DNA of 64,000 nucleotides from Lactobacillaceae bacterium (GTDB lineage Bacteria; Bacillota; Bacilli; Lactobacillales; Lactobacillaceae), in NCBI GenBank assembly GCA_031289015.1, contig JAITQG010000003.1:1-64000 (forward strand), given 5' to 3'. Shown here piece after piece: positions 1 to 9,091 of the stretch. Position 1 is the stretch's first letter. Every line of letters begins with the position of its first letter. A program made the translations under genes and the position numbers. Below the pieces are notes generated by a model. It did no database searches and was not told the origin of the DNA. It saw only the letters and a list, made by a program, of their open reading frames with translations.

Positions 1-240
1 AAAGCGACTGGAGGTTGGTATTTGGGTTTGGTTTGGGGAAGGGCGGAGCATTGCTAGCGTAGTGGTGGAAAGAGCGAGGTAGCGGCACCAACGCGGTCTT
101 AGGGAGTTGGTTTTGCGCTCGCGCAAGGCCGAATCCCTTAGACTAGTGGGACCGTGTCGCCCACCTCTACGCCACCAATGCGGAGCCCTTCCCCAAACCA
201 AACCCAAACGCCGTGGCCCAAAGGGACACAAAACCCCACA
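1..240 (+). repeat. Structured intergenic element, copy A (type I apical module), truncated at its 5' end by the window edge
   Basis: Long inverted arms tttgggtttggtttggggaagggcGGAgcattg / caatgcGGAgcccttccccaaaccaaaccc; apical GGTCTTAGGGAGTTGG..CCGAATCCCTTAGAC; 3' hairpin GTGGCCC-AAA-GGGACAC (213-229). Confidence 0.85.
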
Positions 241-280
241 AAACAAAAAGCCATCCACCAAACTGGCAGATGACCCAAAT

Positions 281-943
281 CTATGCAATCGTGTGAAACC
301 CACGATTCCGAAGCTCAATAGTAACATCAGCTTCCTTAGCAGTCTCCCGATCATGCGTAATCATAATCACAGTCTTGCCGTACGTATGCGCCAATTCCTT
401 AAACAACTCAACAATCCGTTTAGAATTCTCATGATCCAAATTCCCAGTCGGTTCATCAGCTGCCACCACCGGTGCATCCACCAACAAGGCCCGCACAATC
501 GCCACACGTTGTTGTTCACCACCAGATAACTTCTGCACATTTTTATTAGCTAACTCCGCATCAATCCCAATATTGGCCAACGCCGCTAAAATATAGGTTT
601 TGTCACCCTTATGCGATGAATTAGTCACCGCCAGCGCCGTTTCAATGTTTTGATAGGCCGTCATGGTGCTCAATAAATTATACGCTTGGAAAATCGTGGC
701 GACATTTTTTTGCCGATACTTCGTCAACCCAATCTTTCGAATCGACTCACCATTAACCTCGATTTCACCTTCCCTGGGAATGTCCAAACCAGCCAAGAAT
801 GATAACATGGTCGTCTTTCCTGAGCCTGATTCACCCACAATTGCGTAAAACTTGCCATCCTCAAATTCCAAGTTGACATTTTCGTACAACTTTTGTGAGG
901 CATCCGTATACCAGTGGGTTAAATTTGTAATTTTTAAAGTCAT
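281..943 (-). CDS. ABC transporter ATP-binding protein (MacB/LolD-like)
   Basis: Walker A GESGSGKTT, signature LSGGEQQR, Walker B VVAADEPT. Confidence 0.93.
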   Translation of the reverse strand: MTLKITNLTHWYTDASQKLYENVNLEFEDGKFYAIVGESGSGKTTMLSFLAGLDIPREGEIEVNGESIRKIGLTKYRQKNVATIFQAYNLLSTMTAYQNIETALAVTNSSHKGDKTYILAALANIGIDAELANKNVQKLSGGEQQRVAIVRALLVDAPVVAADEPTGNLDHENSKRIVELFKELAHTYGKTVIMITHDRETAKEADVTIELRNRGFHTIA

Positions 944-980
944 ATTGCTCTCCTTCTTCTGCGGGATGAATTCGCATTAC

Positions 981-2456
981 TTAGTCAGCTTGCATGATTT
1001 GCTTAGGCCGCATCCGCAAAATCGTGATTCCGGCTCCTGAAACTGACAGCAAGGCAATCAAGAATGCTACCCCACCTAATTGGGCAACCGCAGCGGGTGT
1101 CAAAACAGGCTTAATGTTGGTGGTTTCAGCTGCCGCTTGGGCTGCTCCACCACCACGGCCTGGCATGCCACCAGTTGGAGCATTACCAGTTTGACCACCG
1201 CCTTGACCAGGCATACCGCCACCAGCAGCTCCAGTGCGGGCTGTTTGTTGTTGCGCGCTTTGTTGTTGTGCAACCAACGTCTCACTAACGGCGCCTGACA
1301 CAGCAGTTCCAGCAGCCGTCGCTACACCAAGCGCGATAATTAATACCGCTAATAATTCAACGAACAATTGGCCCACAACCTTGACCTTTGATTCGCCCAA
1401 TGAAACCAAAATACCAATTTCACGACGGCGTTCGCGGGTCATCAATAAGATTATCAACCCAAGAATTAAGATTCCCGCAATTGCAACCAACCACACTATC
1501 TTTGACGCAAATGAGGCCACGCCCTTCATGTTGCTGGCGGCTTGCTTGTAAGCAGACTCATCAGTCGTCAATGTCAACTTGCTTGAATTCAAAATCGTCT
1601 TTGCGGCTTTAGTAAACGTCTTAGTTTTGGCTGGGTCAGCCATCGTGAAGGTCACGTTTGAAACCTTTCCCACGGTGCCAGCCAAAGTGTTGGCTAATGT
1701 ATATGAACCATAAATCGTATTTGATGGGTCTTGGCGTGAAAAGCCATCTGTTGAAGTCTTAACCTTGTAAATACCAACGATTTTCAAACTTGTTTTTTTA
1801 CTAGTATCGGCAGGGTCAGTCACCTTGATCGTTTGGCCCACCTTCAAATTGTTTGAAGTGGCCAATTCAGATTCAACGATGACATTATTTGAATCAGCAT
1901 CACTCGCTTTAATGGCCCGCCCACTAGTGATTTTAGCCGTCCCATCCGTAAATGCGCTAACCGCACTTGAGGCTGAAACACCATTAATACTGATATCGCC
2001 TTGATTGGCACTCTCACCACCAGGTCCACCGCCCATACCACCACCAAAGCCCCCTTGTTCAGATGACGTGGTCGTAGTAACCGCCGTGAAGCCAGACGCA
2101 TTCACTGAGGCCGTATTAGAAATGTTGTAAGTGGCCACATTACTCAATGCCGCAATCTTTTTAACTTTTGCCACCGTAGTCGTTGGTTGGACAATCGTTG
2201 GTCGCGTGGTGGTGGTTGAAGAGTCACTTGAACTCATTTGACTCTTCATTTCCGCAAACATCTTTTCACGATCAGCTGATAGCGTCACCGTCGAACCAAT
2301 TGAATTAGTCGCTGTCTTGGCTGCAGTGAGCGCGGCGTTTTGAATAATCAACCCCGCCATGACAAAGACCAAAATCACACTTGACGTGATCATCAACAAG
2401 ATTGTTCTTCCTTTGCGGGCCCACAGTGTAATCCCCGCGCGTTTAATAAAATTCAT
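981..2456 (-). CDS. ABC transporter permease (FtsX/MacB-type), Gly/Gln-rich extracytoplasmic segments
   Basis: N-terminal TM, large extracytoplasmic domain, C-terminal TMs with TRERRREIGILVSLG motif; adjacent to the ATPase. Confidence 0.88.
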   Translation of the reverse strand: MNFIKRAGITLWARKGRTILLMITSSVILVFVMAGLIIQNAALTAAKTATNSIGSTVTLSADREKMFAEMKSQMSSSDSSTTTTRPTIVQPTTTVAKVKKIAALSNVATYNISNTASVNASGFTAVTTTTSSEQGGFGGGMGGGPGGESANQGDISINGVSASSAVSAFTDGTAKITSGRAIKASDADSNNVIVESELATSNNLKVGQTIKVTDPADTSKKTSLKIVGIYKVKTSTDGFSRQDPSNTIYGSYTLANTLAGTVGKVSNVTFTMADPAKTKTFTKAAKTILNSSKLTLTTDESAYKQAASNMKGVASFASKIVWLVAIAGILILGLIILLMTRERRREIGILVSLGESKVKVVGQLFVELLAVLIIALGVATAAGTAVSGAVSETLVAQQQSAQQQTARTGAAGGGMPGQGGGQTGNAPTGGMPGRGGGAAQAAAETTNIKPVLTPAAVAQLGGVAFLIALLSVSGAGITILRMRPKQIMQAD

Positions 2457-2557
2457 AGCTATTCTCTCCCATTCGTTTTGCGAATCTGTCGCTCTGTACT
2501 AATTAATATACGGGGTGAAGCTTAAATTCGGGTTAAGCAAAACTTTAGCGAACCTTA

Positions 2558-2593
2558 TTAAAAAAAGCGCGACCGGCATGGTCCACGCTTTTT
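2558..2593 (-). terminator. Rho-independent terminator
   Basis: aaaaaaagcgcgaccggcatggtccacgctttttgac hairpin downstream of the dehydrogenase. Confidence 0.7.
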
Positions 2594-2601
2594 GACAACC
2601 G

Positions 2602-3534
2602 TTATTTACTTAGCAACGCTTCAATCGCAGTGATATTTGTGCGAATACTGGCTGCTGATTTTGCAAATTTAGCCAGCTCTTCAGGCAACAAATTTAAATC
2701 TAGCAGTTCTACAATGCCAGCTCGCCCAACAATGGCAGGATAGGAAATAAATAAGTCATAAGTCGCCGAATAACTTGAGACCACTAATTCTTCGTGTGCA
2801 TCCGACAAGACTGCCTTGGCCAAGCGAATCCCCGCTGTCGCAATGCCATAAGAAGTAAAACCTTTCCCAAAGCCCACGACCATCCCGCCTGTGCGAACGC
2901 TTTGTTCAAGGGCCACCAAATCTAAGCCCCGTTGTTTTGCTAACTCGATAATTGGTTGATTATGCACCCGCACAGTCGACCATGCGGTTAATTGTGCATC
3001 CCCATGTTCACCCAAGACATAACCACTAACCGAGCGTGGATCAACTCCAAATAGTTCACCAACAATCCGTTTCATCCGCGCTGAATCCAGTAATGTCCCT
3101 GTGCCAATTACACGTTGGCTGGGCAAGCCAATGTACTTTTGATACAGACTGGCAATTGCATCAACGGGATTTGAAATGACAATTAGCGTCCCTTTAAAGC
3201 CAGCTTCCTTGATGCTTGTCCCAACCGTTGCCACCATTTTACCATTGATTTTAACTTCAGCATTGCGATCGCCCAGTTCAAGGCTGGCCGCCACATTCCC
3301 GATGGTCGAAAATACGACGTCTGCATCAGCCAATTGTTCATACCCTTGTAAGATTTTGGTGTGATTACTACCTAAATTGGCCGCGGCATCTTGTAAATCA
3401 ACCACCTCGGCCGTCAGTTTTTGTTCATTAGTATCAATCAACACTAATTCATCAGCCACACCTTCAACAACCAAAGCATGTGCAATCGCTGCCCCAACGT
3501 GCCCGACGCCAATTATTCCAATTTTACGTGTCAT
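2602..3534 (-). CDS. L-lactate / L-2-hydroxyisocaproate dehydrogenase family protein
   Basis: GVGHVGAAIAHAL NAD-binding motif, SNPVDA, GEHGD active-site motif; overall resembles L-HicDH of Lactobacillus (Weissella) confusus. Confidence 0.9.
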   Translation of the reverse strand: MTRKIGIIGVGHVGAAIAHALVVEGVADELVLIDTNEQKLTAEVVDLQDAAANLGSNHTKILQGYEQLADADVVFSTIGNVAASLELGDRNAEVKINGKMVATVGTSIKEAGFKGTLIVISNPVDAIASLYQKYIGLPSQRVIGTGTLLDSARMKRIVGELFGVDPRSVSGYVLGEHGDAQLTAWSTVRVHNQPIIELAKQRGLDLVALEQSVRTGGMVVGFGKGFTSYGIATAGIRLAKAVLSDAHEELVVSSYSATYDLFISYPAIVGRAGIVELLDLNLLPEELAKFAKSAASIRTNITAIEALLSK

Positions 3535-3639
3535 TTCCCACCCCGCTATTTATCTCTGCTACCAAAACGAACTTACTATCCTAATAATACTGCATCTTGT
3601 TACTGATTGCGCTAATCAAACTTACTCCAAGCCATAAAA

Positions 3640-3668
3640 AAAGAAGCAAACCTAAATTTGCTTCTTTC
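3640..3668 (-). terminator. Rho-independent terminator of the GWTFD peptide gene
   Basis: On minus strand: GAAAGAAGCAAATTTAGGTTTGCTTCTTTTTTT. Confidence 0.8.
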
Positions 3669-3687
3669 GATGTTAATTATCTAAAAA

Positions 3688-3915
3688 TTAGTCAAACGTC
3701 CAACCAAGGGGCGTAATTACAACTGCCTTATTCTGGCCATCAAAAGTCCAGCCAAATGAGATAGCACCATTCAAATCGTCCTTGCCATCAAAAGTCCAAC
3801 CATCATCTGCCTGTGCACCACTAGTTGTGATATCAGCTGAAGCGATGATAGGGGCAAAGACGACAAAAGAAATAATTGCTAAAACCAAACCTGAAATAAA
3901 TGTTGTTTTTTTCAT
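3688..3915 (-). CDS. 75-aa secreted peptide precursor with three GWTFD repeats; candidate Rgg pheromone precursor
   Basis: ATG at 3915 with RBS AGGAG; MKKTTFISGLVLAIISFVVFAPIIASAD signal peptide; GWTFDGKDDLNGAISF/GWTFDGQNKAVVITPL/GWTFD*; own terminator. The track's 102-aa start is too far upstream. Confidence 0.85.
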   Translation of the reverse strand: MKKTTFISGLVLAIISFVVFAPIIASADITTSGAQADDGWTFDGKDDLNGAISFGWTFDGQNKAVVITPLGWTFD

Positions 3916-3956
3916 GATAAATCTCCTAAATTCAATACTTATTAGCTGTGTAATCG

Positions 3957-4007
3957 AGTATAACAAAGTAATTGGCCCTTTGCTAAAAAGTATCATATAT
4001 TACCCGC
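3957..4007 (-). promoter_or_regulatory. Peptide-gene promoter with candidate Rgg box
   Basis: Box AAAGTATCATATATTACCCGC (3987-4007), -35-like TAGCAA (minus, 3980-3985), 17 bp, -10 TATACT (minus, 3957-3962). Confidence 0.65.
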
Positions 4008-4858
4008 TTTTTAAAATCATCAAGATACTCTTGGCGTACATCGGCAATCGTGGGTTCCCCTAACCGCCGGAAAATAAATATCGCATCACTTGTCATTTGA
4101 TTGCCATTAACTACATGCCCCTTAGCAATCTCAAGCATACCTTTGACAAATAAGGCATGCGTTTCAACGTAAAACATGCGCTTTTTCGCCAACAGTTGAT
4201 CAACCAATTGGAGGAAATCTTGCGCTAAACTGAGTTCTTGATTCTCAATCAAGGCGCGTACCAAATTCAAAATTGCGCGTGCCATGTTTTGTTGATCAGT
4301 TGTATCCAATTTGGCATTCAAAGCCTCTCTGGTTAACTCATCCCCAAATAATTTGATTGATTCAGGTTTTAAAAATTTTGAAATCAAACTCAAAATGAAA
4401 ATTTCATATTTGGTCCAAATCGAATTTTCAAACAAGGCGTTCAATACATAATCAACCGTCTCACTGGCGGCTTCCTCATTTTGCAAATCAGCGATAACAG
4501 CTTGCAAAACATAGGCATTGACTAGATTAGGCTTTAATTTATCTTGGGTATACAAAGCTAATTGCTCAGCTGCTAGTTCACCCAATTTAGTGAAATCAGA
4601 TTTTATAATCGCCTCATTCACCGTACTAGTCCATTTGGGAAAATCCCAATAAATTTCGTGGTCATTGGCAATCGATAAGAACTCCTCCACTCCAACATCC
4701 ATGCGATTGAGGATGTACAGTAAATTCGTAAATTCAATTTGACTGACACCGCGCTCAAACTTACCAATAAATGACTTGGTTAAGCGGTCGCCACCCAGAT
4801 GTTCAGCTGAAATTTTCTTATCGCGGCGCAATAACCGAAGTGCTTCGCCATATTTCAC
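3983..4858 (-). CDS. Rgg/GadR/MutR-family transcriptional regulator (RRNPP-like)
   Basis: N-terminal HTH KYGEALRLLRRDKKISAEHLGGDRLTKSFIGKFERGVSQIEFTNLLYILNRMDVGVEEF; helical C-terminus; GTG start at 4858 with AAGGAGG RBS. Confidence 0.9.
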   Translation of the reverse strand: MKYGEALRLLRRDKKISAEHLGGDRLTKSFIGKFERGVSQIEFTNLLYILNRMDVGVEEFLSIANDHEIYWDFPKWTSTVNEAIIKSDFTKLGELAAEQLALYTQDKLKPNLVNAYVLQAVIADLQNEEAASETVDYVLNALFENSIWTKYEIFILSLISKFLKPESIKLFGDELTREALNAKLDTTDQQNMARAILNLVRALIENQELSLAQDFLQLVDQLLAKKRMFYVETHALFVKGMLEIAKGHVVNGNQMTSDAIFIFRRLGEPTIADVRQEYLDDFKKRVIYDTF

Positions 4859-5017
4859 AAATACATCCTCCTTGCTTCGTTGTAACTCACATGATAGCAC
4901 ACTATCAAACAAGATTTCAAAGTCCTCTTAGTCCCCATGCGACGGGCTTTGACAAAGTAAGCGGATACTATTTTATTTAGTTTGGCTAGTCGATTTCATT
5001 AGTTCCCAATATCATCT

Positions 5018-5068
5018 AATATAAAGTATCTTTTTACGCTCCTGCTTAAAGTAGCATATATTCCCCGC
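5018..5068 (-). promoter_or_regulatory. rgg promoter with second copy of the candidate Rgg box
   Basis: Box AAAGTAGCATATATTCCCCGC (5048-5068); -10 TATATT (minus, 5018-5023); spacing identical to the peptide promoter. Confidence 0.6.
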
Positions 5069-5089
5069 CTACCCCAGTTATCCAAACTA

Positions 5090-5116
5090 AAAGCTCATCA
5101 GTTCAGACGAGCTTTC
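5090..5116 (-). terminator. Terminator between MFS gene and rgg
   Basis: AAAGCTC..GAGCTTT hairpin. Confidence 0.6.
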
Positions 5117-5123
5117 TTAATAA

Positions 5124-6620
5124 TTATTTTGTTGCTTGCTTCTTAGACTTATTAGTTAAGAACATAGCTGGAATCACAGTGACAAAGGTAACTACAATCG
5201 ATACCCAGAACGCTGTGTGATATGCATCCATTTGGAAGCCTGCCGCCATCTGCTTCATGAAACTTGGCATGTCAGTTTGTGAAACATGGTAGACACCCTT
5301 AGCTAACTTAACTTTGAAGTCAGTTGTTGAATTCAACAAACTATTAGCCATGACGGTTGCCAAGATAGCTGATCCAAATGAACCACCGATGTTTTGCGTG
5401 ATTCGCGTACCAATTGTAGCTTGGGCAATTTGGTCCTTCTCCAAACCTGTGTATGCATCGGTCATCAATGGCATGAAGACACCACCAACCCCGATTCCGC
5501 GAACAAGCAAAGCTGCGGCAATCCAAACCATACTTGTCTTACTATCAAAGTAGGCAAACGGAATCGTCCCAACGACTGTAAAGACCAAGCTGACCAAAGT
5601 GACATACCGCGCCCCGATTTGATCGATAAGCTTACCAATCATTGGCCGGGCAATCAACATTCCAATCCCTTGGGGAATCAAGGTCAAACCCGCAGCGATC
5701 ACGGACATATTTCGCCCATTTTGCAAATACAAAGGCAAAATCAACATGGGACCATTAATCATCAAGCCACCAAGCAATAACCCAATTGATGATGCGGCAA
5801 AGCTCTTGTGCTTAAATAAGTTAAGGGGCATCACGGCCTTGGTTTTGCGAACTAGTGCCCAGATGACATAGAGCGCTAACAAGCCAAAGCCAACACCACC
5901 GTATAACAAGGTGTCATGATTGAAGATATCGGCTGCTTTGGCTGCTTGGGTCACGCCGTACATGATAAATGATGAGGCCGATGCTAACAAGCCCACCCCT
6001 ATAAAATCCAACTTAGCCGCCTTGTTACGGGCTGGGAAGCTAGGCAACATCTTCATGATGATAATCACGGCGATAATCACAACTGGGATATTGACCCAGA
6101 AAATGTAACGCCATGACCAGTTTTGGATAATCACGGCACCGATGACAGGGCCTAAGATGGGTCCCAAAACCATTGGCAACCCGACCGTTGACATCAACTT
6201 ACCAGCATTCTTACCAGCCATCGTCATCAACAAGGTCGTCAACAATGGTATCACAATTCCTGACCCAAACCCTTGTAGCAACCGGGCTCCGATTAACCAA
6301 TTCAAATTTGGAGCCATGGCCGAACCCAATGAACCCAGCAAGAAAATTAATTCACCAGCAATATAAATGGTCTTACCATTAAAACGATCAATCAACCACC
6401 CTGAAAATGGCACTGCCACGGCCATGGCTAATACATAACCAGTGATAACCCATTGGATCAAGTCAACCCCAGATTTGAAATCAGTTGCTAAATGATTGAT
6501 GGCAATGTTAGCCATCGTTGCATCCAACATCGGTGCCAAAGCGCCTAAAACCAAGACCCAAGCAATTGCCTGGACACGCTTGTATGGCAATTCTTCTGAT
6601 GCCACTACCTCTTCAGCCAT
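5124..6620 (-). CDS. MFS drug:H+ antiporter, DHA2 (EmrB/QacA) family
   Basis: 498 aa, about 14 TM, DATMANIAINHLATDF and GxxxGPxxGG-like motif C. Confidence 0.9.
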   Translation of the reverse strand: MAEEVVASEELPYKRVQAIAWVLVLGALAPMLDATMANIAINHLATDFKSGVDLIQWVITGYVLAMAVAVPFSGWLIDRFNGKTIYIAGELIFLLGSLGSAMAPNLNWLIGARLLQGFGSGIVIPLLTTLLMTMAGKNAGKLMSTVGLPMVLGPILGPVIGAVIIQNWSWRYIFWVNIPVVIIAVIIIMKMLPSFPARNKAAKLDFIGVGLLASASSFIMYGVTQAAKAADIFNHDTLLYGGVGFGLLALYVIWALVRKTKAVMPLNLFKHKSFAASSIGLLLGGLMINGPMLILPLYLQNGRNMSVIAAGLTLIPQGIGMLIARPMIGKLIDQIGARYVTLVSLVFTVVGTIPFAYFDSKTSMVWIAAALLVRGIGVGGVFMPLMTDAYTGLEKDQIAQATIGTRITQNIGGSFGSAILATVMANSLLNSTTDFKVKLAKGVYHVSQTDMPSFMKQMAAGFQMDAYHTAFWVSIVVTFVTVIPAMFLTNKSKKQATK

Positions 6621-6676
6621 TTTTAAATACCTCGTGTTTGTTTATAAGATACACTTTGTACCTTTTGATAAATATA

Positions 6677-6728
6677 ACTATACGCCGATATTTTTAAAAG
6701 TCAATAAGAAACGCTTTGTATTTTATTT
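6677..6728 (-). promoter_or_regulatory. MFS promoter with candidate TetR operator
   Basis: Box AAGAAACGCTTTGTATTTTATTT (6706-6728) just upstream of -35 TTGACT and -10 TATAGT (minus). Confidence 0.5.
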
Positions 6729-6774
6729 TTTAAAAAGGCATCAAAAAAGAGGCCTGCCAGCCCCTTATTTAACA

Positions 6775-8838
6775 TTACAGATTCAAGAAGAAATACGATT
6801 CCTTATTGTCTCGAGAATCTTTGCTACTATCCCATTTACTACTATATACTCCAGATTCTTTGTGGAAGACTACGATATTCTTCTCATGTTGTGCGTCTAC
6901 CTCAAGGATTGTCGTCGTCCATTCTCTTTTCAGACGATAAAAGCCCCAGGTATAGTTTTGCAGATCGTTTGATTTTGCATCATTAAGGTTAAATGTATAT
7001 GTGCCTGACGTTAAATCAGCGGCTTTAACAGTTTTGTTCGTCCACGTAGATTTAAACCCGGCCGCCTCCAATTCTTCAAACAAGTTCGTATGCGCTGTCT
7101 TGGATCCAGGCCGAAAATACGTCAGAGCGGCGTCACGTAATTTGCGAATCTCGCCAGTCGCCATCCGCTTACTATAGTTAACATTATCAATGGTTTCATT
7201 ACTATGTTCTAGTGACATGAGCGCAAAATTAGAAATATTTTCAAAGCCAATTGCGCGATTAATTTGCCGGCCTAGACGATAAGCGTAAATCTTGCCATTC
7301 TTCCAATCATCTTGTTCATTATTTAACTTTTCTGTTGCCGCCTTATCATACTCAGTTGTGATTTTGGCATTGTTTAATAATATGATTGATTGCCCTGATA
7401 ATGATGACGTTGCCTCAATTTGGCTATCTGACAGCTCTGGTGCTCTTAATGCCTTACTGTTTTTATACCCAATGTAATCTTTGTCTTTTCTGATATTATC
7501 ACCAACATGGGTAATCCGCGTGCCAATTGCATCCAGTTGGGTTTTTACATTATCGTCATCCACGGGATCTAGATTTTCTTTTTTTAACTTTTCTAGTTCA
7601 GCTTGCCTTGCTTGGTACGTTTCTAACAAGCCTAAATTTTTATTCAAATCGTAATTAACCGCATACATTAATGGTGCCGAAACCAATTCATACCACGCCT
7701 CAATTTGGCCATTATAGTTTTTGCGGTCATTAAATGTTTCTGAATTGAAATTATGGCTCAAATTCTCAATGGCTTCTTCAACACTAAAAATATTCCCAGT
7801 TGATTGATCGCCGTATTCACCCGTCACTTGCAAAGCGAATTGTTTAAAGTCATTAATAAATGTGTAATTGCCTTCAATTAATTTACCGTTATCGTCCACC
7901 GAACCAGATGAATAGAGCTTCTGCAGGACTTGATCATTCAAATCGGCATCACTTTGTGAAAGCGTTTGTTTAGCATCTTGTTGCATGACAGCTGCCACAG
8001 CGTATAAACGATTGAGATTACTTTCAGAAAACATTTGTTCTTTGGCTTTGCTAAGCCCTGTTTTAGCAGCCTGCAATTCTTGCTTTTGTGCCTGGTCACT
8101 ACTTAATTCCATTGAAGTATTGAGTTGATCAGTCACTACATCTATTTGTTGACTAATCTGGTCTAGTTTTTCTTTGTACGGATCATGTTCTGGTTGCCCA
8201 CTGTTAATTAAATCCATAATCATGTTGACGGCTTGGAAAAAAGTGTCACCAAACACTAAACATTTCATGGCAGGACATTTAGCAAATTCCTTGCCAAACT
8301 CACCAATGTTTTTGGCCACTTCCGTCATGATCGCCCGGGCCATCGTCTTACCATCCGCCGCTAATAGGTTATTAGAAGTTGGCTGGGTGTTGTCACCAGT
8401 ATTGTCGTAAATGATTTTTGGAATAAAATCATCATGCAGCATTATTTTGACACCTTCATAATACTGTTGTCCATTTGCATCTAGTAAAGCTTGTTTGTTT
8501 ATTTTCAAATACCCATCTAAATCGCTACCTTTGATTTTAGCGGCATCCTTTTTAAAATGAACGATGACTTGTTGATCATCGATTTGCTGAATACTCGTGG
8601 TTACGGCTTTAGCAAATCCGTCTGTATACGTGATATCATCTTCTGAAATTTTACCCGCAAATTTACCATGGTTAACCTTGAATTCAATGGTGTAATTTGG
8701 TGTTTGCGCGTCTTGTGAATCTACAAGCGCACTGTTATTTACTCGGGTCAATGTCACATCGTCATAGGTGTCAGCATGTACAAACCCAACGTTTAATAAA
8801 ACTAATCCCGTTACAATGCTCGATAGAATTTTTTTCAT
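6775..8838 (-). CDS. Secreted 687-aa protein of unknown function, helix-rich
   Basis: Signal peptide MKKILSSIVTGLVLLNVGFVHA; N-terminal beta-like domain then long amphipathic helices; no family recognised. Confidence 0.75.
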   Translation of the reverse strand: MKKILSSIVTGLVLLNVGFVHADTYDDVTLTRVNNSALVDSQDAQTPNYTIEFKVNHGKFAGKISEDDITYTDGFAKAVTTSIQQIDDQQVIVHFKKDAAKIKGSDLDGYLKINKQALLDANGQQYYEGVKIMLHDDFIPKIIYDNTGDNTQPTSNNLLAADGKTMARAIMTEVAKNIGEFGKEFAKCPAMKCLVFGDTFFQAVNMIMDLINSGQPEHDPYKEKLDQISQQIDVVTDQLNTSMELSSDQAQKQELQAAKTGLSKAKEQMFSESNLNRLYAVAAVMQQDAKQTLSQSDADLNDQVLQKLYSSGSVDDNGKLIEGNYTFINDFKQFALQVTGEYGDQSTGNIFSVEEAIENLSHNFNSETFNDRKNYNGQIEAWYELVSAPLMYAVNYDLNKNLGLLETYQARQAELEKLKKENLDPVDDDNVKTQLDAIGTRITHVGDNIRKDKDYIGYKNSKALRAPELSDSQIEATSSLSGQSIILLNNAKITTEYDKAATEKLNNEQDDWKNGKIYAYRLGRQINRAIGFENISNFALMSLEHSNETIDNVNYSKRMATGEIRKLRDAALTYFRPGSKTAHTNLFEELEAAGFKSTWTNKTVKAADLTSGTYTFNLNDAKSNDLQNYTWGFYRLKREWTTTILEVDAQHEKNIVVFHKESGVYSSKWDSSKDSRDNKESYFFLNL

Positions 8839-9008
8839 TTTCTTCCTCCTTGTATATATCCAGAATAGCTAGTTTATTTAGATATTAGTTAGCCGTTTGG
8901 TAATACTTATTAGAGGTTTTGTAGTTTTTAGCACTATAATTTCCAAACCGTTTCAAATACTGGTCAACTTTTTATCACCGATGTGCTTTTTTCAATTATT
9001 CCATTCAA

Positions 9009-9072
9009 AAGAAACGCTTTGCACTTTATTTAAGTTCATTGCAACGCTTATTAAAAGGCGTTAAACTATACT
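9009..9072 (+). promoter_or_regulatory. tetR promoter/operator region
   Basis: AAGAAACGCTTTGCACTTTATTT (9009-9031), inverted repeat AACGC-N10-GCGTT (9043-9062), -10 TATACT (9067-9072). Confidence 0.5.
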
Positions 9073-9091
9073 TATGGACGGTGAATGAGAC

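Noticed and set aside
107-529. 140-aa ORF overlapping element A and the ABC ATPase gene
   Set aside because: Half lies in the inverted repeat and half antisense to a clear ABC ATPase; no sensible protein. Same reasoning for 15963-16313, 16241-16441, 16298-16489, 16508-16720, 16545-16787, 28364-28735, 50926-51225 and 50951-51232.
1100-1285. Antisense ORFs over the permease Gly/Gln-rich segment
   Set aside because: Low-complexity codon bias opens alternative frames; no RBS and overlap with a convincing CDS.
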